33,572 nt of DNA from Pyrolobus sp. GTDB lineage: Archaea; Thermoproteota; Thermoprotei_A; Sulfolobales; Pyrodictiaceae. The stretch spans positions 1-33,572 of the forward strand of contig WAOO01000092.1 of NCBI GenBank assembly GCA_015521195.1. Reading direction: 5' to 3'. The notes beneath the pieces are model-generated. The model ran no database searches. It saw nothing but the letters and a program-made list of their open reading frames with translations, and had not been told where the DNA came from. Both the position numbers and the translations under genes were made by a program. Below, piece by piece: positions 14,886-23,398 of the stretch. Every line of letters begins with the position of its first letter. Position 1 is the stretch's first letter.

Positions 14886-15470
14886 CTAGGGCTGTACTAG
14901 CGTCTCCTTTTCAATCTGCCTCTTTACGCGCAGTTTGACCCAGGGCGGCTCGGCGGGTATATACGAGAATATATTGTCGGCTATGCTCCAGTCCGTGAAG
15001 GCTAGTAGTCCGTGGCCGACGAGCTTCCCGACGGCCTTCACGGCCAGGTATGCCGCTAGGCTGCGGGGTGCTTGTGCAACACCCTGGTATAGGCCCCGCA
15101 GCAGCTTGTACAAGCTCTTCAGCTGCTGAGGCGTCTCTACAACCATTACGCTCCTTCCGCGTCTCCTCTTGACCCCCTCTGCCAGCTCTTGTGCAAGCCT
15201 GCCAGCCATGACTATCAGCGTCTTACCCGAGTCGAGGCGGACCACGGGCTCGTCGCGGGTGGCGGATGCTATGGCAAGCGACTCTAGGAGCCGCGCGTCG
15301 CCGTTGTAGGCTTCGGGCACTTGTATCAATCGTAGACCCTCTGGCCCCCTGGAGGTCGCCACGATGTTGAGCCTGTTTGCCGGTAGGCCGAGGGTCTTGA
15401 CGGCGGATGAAAGCCAGTCGAAGAAGTTTAGCAGCTTCTCGGGCTCCACTTCCGCCGAGAGGTTCGACAC
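14886..15470 (-). CDS. Unknown protein, probably membrane-anchored; start uncertain
   Basis: The first normal start is GTG 15470 (MSNLSAEVEPEKLLNFF), giving 194 residues of soluble alpha/beta sequence: RLNIVATSRGPEGLRLIQVPE, VVRLDSGKTLIVMAGRLAQEL, GRSVMVVETPQQLKSLYKLLRGL and a basic C-terminus. However, the same frame is open for 61 more codons upstream to a TAA at 15654-15656. These codons encode two strong hydrophobic helices (LLHILLGLAAAAAFAITLY and LLVASIVGFLVSGAAYL) with no ATG, GTG or TTG. The real protein is therefore probably longer, using CTG near 15614 or an unusual start, or a frameshift has separated it from TTG 15648. It diverges from the AAA+ ATPase gene. Confidence 0.6.
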   Translation of the reverse strand: MSNLSAEVEPEKLLNFFDWLSSAVKTLGLPANRLNIVATSRGPEGLRLIQVPEAYNGDARLLESLAIASATRDEPVVRLDSGKTLIVMAGRLAQELAEGVKRRRGRSVMVVETPQQLKSLYKLLRGLYQGVAQAPRSLAAYLAVKAVGKLVGHGLLAFTDWSIADNIFSYIPAEPPWVKLRVKRQIEKETLVQP

Positions 15471-15678
15471 GAGCCTCGCCAGGTATGCTGCGCCGCTGAC
15501 GAGAAAGCCTACGATAGAGGCGACGAGGAGGCTGCCTCCCTCCGGCGCCCCAGAGTAGAGTGTTATAGCGAATGCTGCAGCGGCTGCCGCCAGGCCTAGG
15601 AGTATGTGCAGCAGCGCCGACCCCGAGGAATACCGTGGAGAGGTGCAACTAGTTTAGTGTTACCTGCTTGCGCTCCAC

Positions 15679-18444
15679 ATGTGTATTCTCCCATGGATGC
15701 ATGGCTGGGGCGCTATTGTGGAGTGTAGCGTGCGGCTTCCTCCCCTATCTGCAGGCGAGCTTGAAGCTAGGCTCGTGAGGGAGGCTGGCGTCCCTCCATC
15801 AAGGCGTGACGCTATAGAGGCTCTCCTGGATAGCGTCGAGGAGCTCCTATCATCCGAGGAGCCTGTCGTCGTATTCATCCTCGGCGAGTGGGGCGAGGGT
15901 AAGACCGCGGCGTGGTACGCGTACGTCAAGCCAGCGCTCCTCGAGCGCGGCGTGAAGGTGTTTGAGGTTAGGGCCGGGACCCTCTGGGAGGCCGTAGAGA
16001 GGGCATCCTGGATAGCGTCTCCCGCGTGGAGGCTGCTTGCCGCGCTCGAGGCCGTCGTGAGGGGCGGTGGTGTGGCCGGCGACTACCAGAGGGCGGTTCG
16101 GAGGCTCCTGGGCGGCGAGAGGGCCGTCGTGTTCATAGACGAGGTGGAGGACCTGGTGTACCGGAGGGGTGGCATAGAACAGCTGCTCGAAGCGATACAC
16201 GCCATTATAGACGGGGAGGTGGGGCTCCGGATAGGCTTCTACCTCGCCGTCTCCCCGACAGCGTATGCAAGGATAGCAGCGTGGAGCGCATGGAGGAGGC
16301 TCCGGAGGCGCATACGCCTCGTGGAGCTGAAGCCTCTCAGGAGGAGCGAGGTTGTACAGGCGTTGAAGGCTATGCTGGACTACTCGTGCGGCGGCTGCAT
16401 GCCAGTCTCCGACCCCCGCCTCCTAAACGCTGTAGTCGCAGCCTCCAAGGGTAACCTCGGGGCCCTCGCCGCCTATCTGCGTAGAGTGTTGGCAGCGTGG
16501 AGTAGGAGGGGCTGCAGGCCGCTGGGGGCGGACGATGTCGCGAGGATACTCTCCGAGCCTATACCGGCGGGTCTTGCAGCCGGAGGCGTGGACCCCGAGA
16601 GGCTCAGGGAGGTTGGCGAGGCTGGCCTCCTGGTGTTGAGCGATGAGCCTGGCGGGGGGCTGGTTGAGGCGAGGATATGCGAGTATAAGGGCGGCGTAGG
16701 CGACAACGTGTGGTTCTGGCGCGACGGCAGCATAGTGGTCGTGGATGGTGGATGGAGGAGTGAGGCGGAGAAGCTGGGCTGGAGGCTTCTCGAGTGTAAA
16801 GGCGAGGGTCGTAAGGCCTACGTGTTGAAGCCGAGCATATTAGCTGGCGTCTATGCAGAGAGTGGTGGCATAGCATCCTTCATACTGGACCCGGGTGTTA
16901 GGCTGGAGGCGCTGCGTGCAGCCTATCGCAACCCGAGGCTCGCCGTCCGGGGGCTGGCGTCGCTCCTATGCATCAGCCTAGGCTGCGGCTCCTGCCGCGC
17001 TGGCGACGGGTATGCGGTGCTGGAGTTGAGGCTCAACAGCCTCCGCCTCCGCCTGGCGATACTAGGGGAGGGCGGCGCGGCCAGCGTATCGGCGGTGGCG
17101 GGTTACAAGCCTCATGCGGCGATATGCCTTGGCGGCTGCGAGGGCGTGCCCTGGAGGAGCGTGAAGCTCGAAGTAGACCCGGTGTGGCTGTTGAAACTTG
17201 GCGCCCTCGGGTACGTCTCCCGGGAGAACTGTAAGCCGGGCGGCGTCGACCGCGACGCCCTGCTGGCTATGGCTTCGAGGCTCACCGTCGACTACGGGCT
17301 CGTGGATAAGATGCTCGAGGCGCTGAGACGCCCCTACCCGCTCATAGTCCCTCGGTTCAGGCTCCCGCCGGGCGTGGGGCCAGAGGCGCTGCGCTGCGTG
17401 CTACACATGCTTTCGTTGCTCGTCGAGGCTCCCGAGGAGAGCGTCGCCGAGAAGGCGTCTAGGCTTTGTAGGCTCTCGGGTCACGCGGCGCGAGTGGCGC
17501 TGCGCGCCCTCGTCTCCAACGGCGTTGTCGCAGAGAAGGATGGCGCGGCGAGGGTTGCGTTGTCTGACGTCGAGAGGGGGATACTGGAGGTGCTGAAGGG
17601 GCTTGGGGGCGTGGCGAGGCTGGAGGAGCTGGAGGATAGGCTGGTGCCCGAAGGCTCGTGGGACCGTAGCCTCCGCCTATGGGTGCAGATTCTCGCGTGG
17701 AAAGGGTGGCTACACGCCCCCTCTAGGCCCCGCCCCTCGAGCCGCGTGAGGATAGCGAGCATGGAGGAGCTCTACGAGGCGGTGGCGGGTGTCGAGCCTC
17801 CCGAGTGGGCGTCGAGCCTAGAAGATTGCGGGGATGACGAGACGTGTAGAAGGGCTTGGCTGTCCGCCCTGAAATGGTATGCCGGTAGAGTGTTGAGGAG
17901 GGAGAGTGAGCGGAAGGAGAAGGCTGCGGCCGCCGGGGGCGTTGCAGTCGGCACGGCTATGGCTGAGCGTGTGGAGTCTCAGCTCGAGCAGGTATCCGAG
18001 TCTCTCGTGGAGCGGGCTGAGCGCCCCCAGCAGGCGGTCAGCGGGGCTGCTGAAGTCGAGCGGGAGCTTGGGCTCCTCGAGAAGAGGCTTGTAGAAGCGC
18101 TTCTAGTTGCGCCTGCAGCCCGTGAGGCTGGCAGGCTGGAGGAGCTTGCAGCCGGTATAACTGAGGCTAAGAGGCTGGCGGTGCAGGGTAAGGTAGATGA
18201 CGCGCTTGTAGTGCTAAGCGACGTCCTTGTATCCATCGGCCGGGGGCCTGACGCGCTTCTAGTAGAGGCTGCGAAGACTCTAGACCCGGAGGCCTACGAG
18301 GCGGTGGCGACGCTCATAGAGAACGGGTACGCCGCCAGAAGGGCCCTAGAGAGGCTAATCGCGAGGAGCTCCGCGAAACTTGTGAGACGGTCGCTGAAAA
18401 CGGCTCTGGCGAAGCTCATATACTCAGCCACAACCCTCGCCTAG
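15679..18444 (+). CDS. Large AAA+ ATPase, 921 aa, system unknown
   Basis: A P-loop ATPase of STAND/ORC-like appearance. Walker A is GEWGEGKT (69-76) and Walker B is VVFIDEVEDLV (150-160). A sensor-like LAVSPTAY is at 189-196, and a basic LRRRIRLVELKPLRRSEV region leads into a helical lid. The middle (about 330-560) is beta-rich with many Cys. Winged-helix-like segments follow (ARVALRALVSNGVVAEKDGAARV; ILEVLKGLGGVARLEELEDRLV). From about 750 to the end the protein is helical and probably coiled-coil. ATG 15679 is taken; ATG 15697 and GTG 15718 are also possible. It diverges from a membrane-protein gene 30 bp away and overlaps the convergent HAD gene by 21 bp. Confidence 0.8.
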   Translation: MCILPWMHGWGAIVECSVRLPPLSAGELEARLVREAGVPPSRRDAIEALLDSVEELLSSEEPVVVFILGEWGEGKTAAWYAYVKPALLERGVKVFEVRAGTLWEAVERASWIASPAWRLLAALEAVVRGGGVAGDYQRAVRRLLGGERAVVFIDEVEDLVYRRGGIEQLLEAIHAIIDGEVGLRIGFYLAVSPTAYARIAAWSAWRRLRRRIRLVELKPLRRSEVVQALKAMLDYSCGGCMPVSDPRLLNAVVAASKGNLGALAAYLRRVLAAWSRRGCRPLGADDVARILSEPIPAGLAAGGVDPERLREVGEAGLLVLSDEPGGGLVEARICEYKGGVGDNVWFWRDGSIVVVDGGWRSEAEKLGWRLLECKGEGRKAYVLKPSILAGVYAESGGIASFILDPGVRLEALRAAYRNPRLAVRGLASLLCISLGCGSCRAGDGYAVLELRLNSLRLRLAILGEGGAASVSAVAGYKPHAAICLGGCEGVPWRSVKLEVDPVWLLKLGALGYVSRENCKPGGVDRDALLAMASRLTVDYGLVDKMLEALRRPYPLIVPRFRLPPGVGPEALRCVLHMLSLLVEAPEESVAEKASRLCRLSGHAARVALRALVSNGVVAEKDGAARVALSDVERGILEVLKGLGGVARLEELEDRLVPEGSWDRSLRLWVQILAWKGWLHAPSRPRPSSRVRIASMEELYEAVAGVEPPEWASSLEDCGDDETCRRAWLSALKWYAGRVLRRESERKEKAAAAGGVAVGTAMAERVESQLEQVSESLVERAERPQQAVSGAAEVERELGLLEKRLVEALLVAPAAREAGRLEELAAGITEAKRLAVQGKVDDALVVLSDVLVSIGRGPDALLVEAAKTLDPEAYEAVATLIENGYAARRALERLIARSSAKLVRRSLKTALAKLIYSATTLA

Positions 18445-19092
18445 GATTAGCTCCACGGCGTCAAGAGGAGTCTTGGCCACCCTGCCGCCCGCAGCCCTGA
18501 CTACGACGCTGTCCATCGGGTTAACCGCGACTCCACCCCCTGCCACCATCATCATCGGAGCGTCTATCCTCGAGTCGCCGACGACGCAAACGCTGCTCCG
18601 CGGCACCCCGAGCATCCTGGAGAAGCGTATAACCCACCGGTGTTTAGCATCAGCCTCTACTTCAGGGACGCCGCCTGGCACGAGCCTACCCCTCTCGTCG
18701 AACGAGAGGCGGGGCGCAGCCCATAGCCTCACACCCAGCTCGCCCGCAACCCTCTCGACCAGCAGGTCCACGCCCCCCGAGACGAACGCTACCTCGACAC
18801 CCCTCCTTCTAAGACGCTCTATGGCGTCATAGGCGTCAGGCAGCACCGATACCCTCTCCTCGAGGATACCCCTGAGCATATCCCGGTCGAGCCTAGGCTC
18901 CGCCTCAAGCCAGAGCTGCGTATCCGCGAGCATCCAGTCACGGTAGCTTATCCTACCCTCCCAGTAGAGCCGCGCGTATAGCTCGGAGTAGTGTGTCGTC
19001 CCGAGGGCCTCGTGTATAACCCTCCAGCTGGACCTAACGTCCACGAGCACCCCGTCGACGTCGAAGATTACCAGTTTGAGGGTGGTGCCCAT
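18424..19092 (-). CDS. HAD-superfamily phosphatase, phosphoserine phosphatase-like
   Basis: The nucleophile motif I is DVDGVLVD (D11, D13). Motif II is FVSGGVD, motif III Lys lies in DAKHRW, and motif IV is VVGDSRIDAPMM. The cap inserted between motifs I and II is helical (ARLYWEGRISYRDWMLADTQLW), resembling phosphoserine phosphatase-type caps. The substrate cannot be fixed from sequence; a small phosphorylated metabolite is likely. ATG 19092 has a GTTTTTACCC box near 19130-19142 on the minus strand. It overlaps the end of the AAA+ gene by 21 bp. Confidence 0.85.
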   Translation of the reverse strand: MGTTLKLVIFDVDGVLVDVRSSWRVIHEALGTTHYSELYARLYWEGRISYRDWMLADTQLWLEAEPRLDRDMLRGILEERVSVLPDAYDAIERLRRRGVEVAFVSGGVDLLVERVAGELGVRLWAAPRLSFDERGRLVPGGVPEVEADAKHRWVIRFSRMLGVPRSSVCVVGDSRIDAPMMMVAGGGVAVNPMDSVVVRAAGGRVAKTPLDAVELILGEGCG

Positions 19093-19191
19093 CCCCAGGA
19101 GGCCTATAGGAGGCGGGTCGAAGAGCCTGGGTAAAAACGGGATGACCGGTTTAGCCTACGCTGAGCCGTGATGAGGGGCTTTCCAGGGACC

Positions 19192-19713
19192 CTAGAAGAG
19201 GCGTCTCCTGCGCCTCCTCCTAGCCATCTCTCTTGCCATCTCGCGCTGCTCGAGCTCTATCTGCGTCTCTATCGCGATAGCCTTGGGCCAGTATTCTTCG
19301 AGAGCCTCCTTCATCTTCTCTGCGAGGGCGGTGTCGTAGCCAACCTTCTGTAGGAACTCGCGCCCATCGTTCGTTATCCTGAGCTTCTTCTGGGGCGTCG
19401 CTTCTATCAGCCCGAGGTAGAGGAGGGCGACGACGTCCTCGTGCAGGTCGCGGCTGTAGGGTGTGTCGCCGAGGGTGACAAAGTTGTAGCCGAGGTCTAT
19501 GCCCTTCTCGGTCTTAAACCAGTAGAGGAGGTAGTTGAGCGTCTTCTCGAATATGCCGCCGCTCTTGGAGGTTATGAGGTCGAAGAAGGCGAGCAGGTTC
19601 CTCTTCCTAGTATCGTTCTTCACCTGGTCGAGGGTTATGACGGGCCTCGTTATGATGACAAGCTCCTTCTTGGTGCCAGCGACGGGCTCCTTCTTCTTCC
19701 TACCCGTTCCCAC
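19192..19713 (-). CDS. Conserved-looking winged-helix-like protein
   Basis: GTG 19713 gives 173 residues starting MGTGRKKKEPVAGTKKELVI. The open frame upstream would overlap queC and looks non-coding. CATTATACCC at about 19747-19756 on the minus strand is a good TATA box for this start. The middle DLITSKSGGIFEKTLNYLLYW and the segment HEDVVALLYLGLIEATPQKK with LRITNDGREFLQ look like a winged helix. A long helix with a very basic end (EMARRRRRRRLF) follows. The DNA- or RNA-binding role is inferred from fold and charge only; the family is not recognised. Confidence 0.65.
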   Translation of the reverse strand: MGTGRKKKEPVAGTKKELVIITRPVITLDQVKNDTRKRNLLAFFDLITSKSGGIFEKTLNYLLYWFKTEKGIDLGYNFVTLGDTPYSRDLHEDVVALLYLGLIEATPQKKLRITNDGREFLQKVGYDTALAEKMKEALEEYWPKAIAIETQIELEQREMAREMARRRRRRRLF

Positions 19714-19824
19714 GAGGAGCCCCGGTTCTGCAGGACGCCGTGGACGGGTATAATGGGTGTGGGCGTTCCTCCAGCGACGCCGGGCTGTGAGGAGGGTAGT
19801 CCGGTCGAATGACCCTCGGGAGGG

Positions 19825-20718
19825 GTGATTAGGCCGGACCCTACCGAGCCCCCATGGTGTAGAGTCACGCGGGTTGTGATACTCGCGCTTGTCTCGGGCG
19901 GGGTTGACAGCACGACGGCCGCTCTCCACGCGGTCCACGAGTATTGCACGGAGGGCGTCGAGTGCTACAAGTACGCGTTGACGGCTGTCTACGGCCAGAG
20001 GCACTCTAGGGAGGTGGAGGCGGCGCGGGAGTTCGCAGAACGCTACGGCTTCAGGCACATTATCGTGGAGGTCGGCGGGCTTAGCGCTGAGAAGCTCCTA
20101 GGCCGCGGTGTATCCGCGTTGACCGATTCTAGCGTCGAGGTGCCCGAGTCCCTGAAACCGGGCCGCGTGCCGGTCACCTACGTGCCGCAGAGGAACCTAG
20201 TCCTCCTAGCCCATGCAGCCGCCGTGCTAGAGATGCTCATGGACGTCCACGATGCGGATATGGGCGTGCTGAGCGTGGGCTTCCACCGCAGCGACTGGGA
20301 GAGGGGTGAGCCCGTCTACCCGGACACGCGGAGGGAGTTTGTCGACGCGGTGGAGCTCGCAGCCAGCATGGGGAGCGGCAGGGTGTTTGAAGGGAAATCG
20401 GTTGTCAGGATTCATGCGCCGTTCATAGACAAGCCTAAGTGGAGGATAATCGAGTGGGGGGTACGCCACGGCATGGACTACTCGATAACATGGAGCTGCT
20501 ACCGGGGCGGGGAGAGGCCCTGCGGACGCTGCCCCGCGTGCATCTCTAGGCTCCGCGCGTTCATGGCGGCTGGCGTCGAGGACCCCCTGACGCCCCTCTA
20601 CGAGACGCTGCCGGAGTGGTACAGGGAGTGGCTGGAGGCTAGGAGGCGGTGTGTCGAAGGCGACATGGAGGCGTGCAGGAGGGCCGAGGAGATGAGCAGG
20701 CGTGAGAGAAAACCTTGA
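19825..20718 (+). CDS. queC: 7-cyano-7-deazaguanine synthase QueC
   Basis: Makes preQ0 from 7-carboxy-7-deazaguanine with ATP and ammonia. In archaea preQ0 is used for archaeosine in tRNA. The PP-loop is VSGGVDSTTAALHAV. YGQRHSREVEAAREFA and TYVPQRNLVLLA are family marks. The zinc site is CYRGGERPCGRCPACISR near the C-terminus. The substrate-site region VSVGFHRSDW is slightly atypical. The start is uncertain: GTG 19825 overlaps its own purine-rich GGGAGGGG, and GTG 19876 would start right at VILALVSGG. No other genes of the pathway (QueD, QueE, ArcTGT) are in the window. Confidence 0.92.
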   Translation: MIRPDPTEPPWCRVTRVVILALVSGGVDSTTAALHAVHEYCTEGVECYKYALTAVYGQRHSREVEAAREFAERYGFRHIIVEVGGLSAEKLLGRGVSALTDSSVEVPESLKPGRVPVTYVPQRNLVLLAHAAAVLEMLMDVHDADMGVLSVGFHRSDWERGEPVYPDTRREFVDAVELAASMGSGRVFEGKSVVRIHAPFIDKPKWRIIEWGVRHGMDYSITWSCYRGGERPCGRCPACISRLRAFMAAGVEDPLTPLYETLPEWYREWLEARRRCVEGDMEACRRAEEMSRRERKP

Positions 20719-20757
20719 ACCCGAAGACCATGCCGCCTCCGATGCGCGGGGTAGGCC

Positions 20758-21216
20758 ATGCTGATAGTGTTCTTCCGGCATGGGAGGGCGGTGCCTAAAG
20801 AGGAGGCCGGCAGCGATGAGGCGAGATGGCTCACCGAGAGGGGCAGGTGCGAGGTCGAGGCGGTGGCGAGGCTCCTCCCTGTGAAACCGCCGGTCGTCTA
20901 TACGAGCCCCTTGCGTCGCGCCCGCGAGACGGCCGAGATAGTGTCTAGGGTGCACGGTTCACGCGTCGAGGTTGTAGATGCTCTGGCGCCCGGCGCCGAC
21001 CTCGGAGTATTGAAGAGCCTCCGTCTCGAAGACGGGGTTGTGCTTGTAGGCCACAACCCGGACTTCGAGGAGATGGTAGAGGCGTTGACCGGAGGCAGGG
21101 TTAAGCTGGCTGCGGGTGCAGCTGCAGGCGTGGAGGTAGACGAGAATCTGGCCGAAGGCAGACTAATCTTCCTCATACCGCCAGCCGCTGCGACACGGGT
21201 ACACCCCTGTGGCTAG
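20758..21216 (+). CDS. SixA-like histidine phosphatase
   Basis: Histidine-phosphatase superfamily, single domain of 152 aa. The catalytic RHG motif is at 7-9 (VFFRHGRA). The second-site TSPLRRARETAEIV and the second catalytic His in VLVGHNPDFEEMV are present, the pattern of the SixA subgroup. The substrate may be a phosphohistidine protein or a small phosphate ester. ATG 20758 follows GCGGGGTAGG. It lies 39 bp after queC on the same strand and overlaps the next small gene by 8 bp. Confidence 0.88.
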   Translation: MLIVFFRHGRAVPKEEAGSDEARWLTERGRCEVEAVARLLPVKPPVVYTSPLRRARETAEIVSRVHGSRVEVVDALAPGADLGVLKSLRLEDGVVLVGHNPDFEEMVEALTGGRVKLAAGAAAGVEVDENLAEGRLIFLIPPAAATRVHPCG

Positions 21217-21427
21217 CCGTCATCCAGCCGCCTTGCTTTACGCGATAGCCGTGGCCTCCGCCCTCCTCTCGATGCTCTCCGCGGCGCTTGCAACACGCAG
21301 CCCTCTCTACGCAGCCTCCTATATCGTCTCGTCGGTGGCTGGCGTCGCCGCCGTGTTCACCGCGTACCTAGCAGTGACTCGGCCATCTTGGCTGCGGCTG
21401 AAGACTCGACGAACACGTTCTCGATGA
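21209..21427 (+). CDS. Small two-helix membrane protein
   Basis: GTG 21209 overlaps the end of the SixA-like gene by 8 bp, suggesting coupling. The 72-residue protein has two hydrophobic helices, about 7-27 (AALLYAIAVASALLSMLSAA) and 33-55 (YAASYIVSSVAGVAAVFTAY), and a very basic tail (RLKTRRTRSR). It looks like a real hydrophobic product, not a shadow, because the helices are well formed. The last 71 bp overlap the 3' end of the convergent gene at 21357. The function is unknown. Confidence 0.5.
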   Translation: MASRHPAALLYAIAVASALLSMLSAALATRSPLYAASYIVSSVAGVAAVFTAYLAVTRPSWLRLKTRRTRSR

Positions 21428-22133
21428 AGAGGAGTGCTCTTGCAGCCCATACTCCAAGCACGCACGCCAGGTGCCTTGAAGGCCTCTCGGCGTTCAACAC
21501 TATCCTCTTAGCCGCAACACCCTTCAGCTCTACACCCTCAAGGTCGAGTATGAGGTCGACGACGGGGGCATAGTGGCGTATAAGCTCCGGAGTCGTAGGC
21601 TCAATGTTAACCGCGAAGAGCTTGTCGAGGCCGGAGAGCTCCGCCTCTGGAAGCCTATCCTCGGGCAGCGCCACTATCACCCTCCGGTACCCCCTCCTCG
21701 CCAATGCTGCTATCAGGAGCTTAGCCTCCCACCGGTACCTCGCCACAATCAGCGCCGAGACGCCCCTAGGTATACACTCGGCTATCGCCGCCGGCAGTAT
21801 CGCCGTACACTCAAGCTCGCCATCTCTCACCGCAAAAACATCCGTATAGCCGAGGAGCTGGGCGTCGCGCCCGTCTACAGAGTCGCAGATGTTGGCCGCC
21901 AGTACGCCTAGCACGTGGCTCGTGAACACGCCTCCATGCGTGAGCCTCCTAGCAGCCTCCATGAAAGATTCCAGCTCGTCCGGGTAGAGCGTATAGACGA
22001 GGGGCACAGCGTCGACGTTGGCCTCGCGGTAGAGGGTGCAGAGCAGCTGCTGGAGTAGCGCCTCCAGGCTCCCCCTCTCCTCGCCCACCACCACGTGCAG
22101 CCTCGTCAACGGCGTATACGGGCATCCTTGCAT
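21357..22133 (-). CDS. Hypothetical Rossmann-like protein
   Basis: The 258 residues show alternating strand-helix pattern. GGVFTSHVLGVLAANICDSVD resembles the substrate loop of shikimate-dehydrogenase-like folds. GVSALIVARYRWEAKLLIAALARRGYRRVIVAL looks like a nucleotide-binding strand-helix-strand, but the glycine-rich loop is missing. Closest guess is a shikimate dehydrogenase-like relative that lost its cofactor site; I hold this weakly. ATG 22133 directly follows the stop of the SDR gene, so both are one operon. Confidence 0.6.
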   Translation of the reverse strand: MQGCPYTPLTRLHVVVGEERGSLEALLQQLLCTLYREANVDAVPLVYTLYPDELESFMEAARRLTHGGVFTSHVLGVLAANICDSVDGRDAQLLGYTDVFAVRDGELECTAILPAAIAECIPRGVSALIVARYRWEAKLLIAALARRGYRRVIVALPEDRLPEAELSGLDKLFAVNIEPTTPELIRHYAPVVDLILDLEGVELKGVAAKRIVLNAERPSRHLACVLGVWAARALLFIENVFVESSAAAKMAESLLGTR

Positions 22134-22922
22134 TCAAAACACGCTCCTCAACAGGCCGCCGTCCACGGGGACAACCGCCCCGTTTACAAAGCTCGCGGCT
22201 GGCGACGAGAGGAAGACGGCCACCCTCGCAACCTCCTCCGGCTCAGCAGCCCTACCCAGAGGCACCTCGCTCGCCATCTCCTTGAGGACCTCCTCGATGC
22301 TCACACCCTTCTCCTCGGCCCTCCTCCTGGCAATCTCGAGTATCCTCTCGGTGCGCGTTATGCCGGGCAGCACGGCGTTTACCCGCACGCCTAGCCTCCC
22401 CAGGTCGCGGGCCAGGCTCCTCACAAGCCCTGCCAACGATATCCTAACCACGTTGGAGAGTATCAGGTCGGGTATAGGCTCGCGTATGGCGACTGACGCC
22501 ATGTAGGTTATCGCTGGGCTCCGGCCCTTCAGGAGGTAGGGCAGTGCATACCTGGTCACCCACACGGCGCTAAGCAGGAGGAGTCTAACCGCATACTCCC
22601 AGTCCTCGAGGCTAACCTCGGTGAACCTCCCGGGCCTAGGCCCTCCAGTGTTATACACGAGTATATCCAGCCCGCCCAGCCTCTCAGCACAGAACCCCAC
22701 CAGCCTCTCAACATCCTCTCTAACCGTAAGGTCGGCGGTCGTGCCGTAAGCCTCAACGCCAAGCCTCCGGAGCCTCTCGAGAGCCTCCTCGACGTGCCTC
22801 TCCCTCCTAGAGGATATGCAGACTTTCGCCCCTTCAAGCCCCAGGAGCTTCGCTATAGCAAAGCCTATCCCGCGCGTAGAAGCGGTGACCATGGCCCTCG
22901 CGCCGCGCAATCCCAGGTGCAA
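22134..22922 (-). CDS. SDR-family oxidoreductase, atypical active site
   Basis: Short-chain dehydrogenase fold with cofactor motif TASTRGIG (13-20), DLTVRED, the NTGG in place of NNAG (91-94), and PGITRTERI after the active site. The catalytic Ser is present (S143), but the Tyr-x3-Lys pair is S156-N-V-V-R160. This matches the BKR-like SDR subgroup known to lack a perfect catalytic tetrad. The C-terminal SSPAASFVNGAVVPVDGG is standard. The start is TTG 22922. Substrate and even catalytic activity are uncertain. Confidence 0.88.
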   Translation of the reverse strand: MHLGLRGARAMVTASTRGIGFAIAKLLGLEGAKVCISSRRERHVEEALERLRRLGVEAYGTTADLTVREDVERLVGFCAERLGGLDILVYNTGGPRPGRFTEVSLEDWEYAVRLLLLSAVWVTRYALPYLLKGRSPAITYMASVAIREPIPDLILSNVVRISLAGLVRSLARDLGRLGVRVNAVLPGITRTERILEIARRRAEEKGVSIEEVLKEMASEVPLGRAAEPEEVARVAVFLSSPAASFVNGAVVPVDGGLLRSVF

Positions 22923-22975
22923 AGAAGCCCCGGGTGGGGCGGCGGGCGCGCGGAGGTATTAGGAGTGAGGGTAGC

Positions 22976-23398
22976 CTAGCCCCTCTCGAGCTCCTTGCGT
23001 ATAGCCTCTGCGACCTTCGCCAGCTCCTCGTCACCCGGCTTGCTCCTAGCGCACGCCATTATCTTGCAGCCGTCCCCCTCCCTCCTTGGTATCAGGTGTA
23101 GGTGCACGTGCATAATCTCCTGGCCAGCCGCCCTCCCAACGTTGACGACAAGGTTGTAGCCCTGCGCGCCTGTAGCGCGGAGCACGGCCGGTGCGAGTCT
23201 CGCAGCAGCCCTCATCATGGCTGCGAGCACATCCTCCGGGACGTCCTCGAGCCTCTCATAGTGCTGCTTGGGGACTATCAGGGTGTGACCCGGGTTTATC
23301 GGGTATATGTCGAGGAACGCGACGACCTTGTCATCCTCGTAGACCTTATGGGCTGGCACCTCGCCCCTCACAATCCTACAGAATATGCAGCTGCTCAA
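22976..23398 (-). CDS. HIT-family nucleotide hydrolase/transferase
   Basis: The histidine triad HVHLHLIPR is complete. The N-terminal CIFCRIVRGEVPAHKVYEDD and the middle FLDIYPINPGHTLIVPKQH are hallmarks of the Hint/HIT group, which hydrolyses AMP-lysine or similar nucleotide conjugates. Two Cys (C4, C7) and C-terminal Cys (GCKIMACAR) could bind zinc as in many HIT proteins. The start is TTG 23398. At 140 aa the length is normal. It lies 53 bp upstream of the SDR gene on the same strand and may be co-transcribed. Confidence 0.93.
   Translation of the reverse strand: MSSCIFCRIVRGEVPAHKVYEDDKVVAFLDIYPINPGHTLIVPKQHYERLEDVPEDVLAAMMRAAARLAPAVLRATGAQGYNLVVNVGRAAGQEIMHVHLHLIPRREGDGCKIMACARSKPGDEELAKVAEAIRKELERG

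Noticed and set aside
15223-15648. Open frame from TTG 15648 as a separate protein
   Set aside because: After the first dozen residues it is Arg/Pro-rich shadow sequence of the gene at 14886-15470. Only its start region is of interest, as a possible frameshifted N-terminus.
19139-19195. Second C/D-box sRNA candidate
   Set aside because: GGGATGA, CTGA and GTGATGA are present, but no terminal D box follows at a sensible distance.
19714-20058. N-terminal extension of the winged-helix-like gene
   Set aside because: The extra residues are Arg/Pro-rich and antisense to queC; a good TATA box sits just before GTG 19713.
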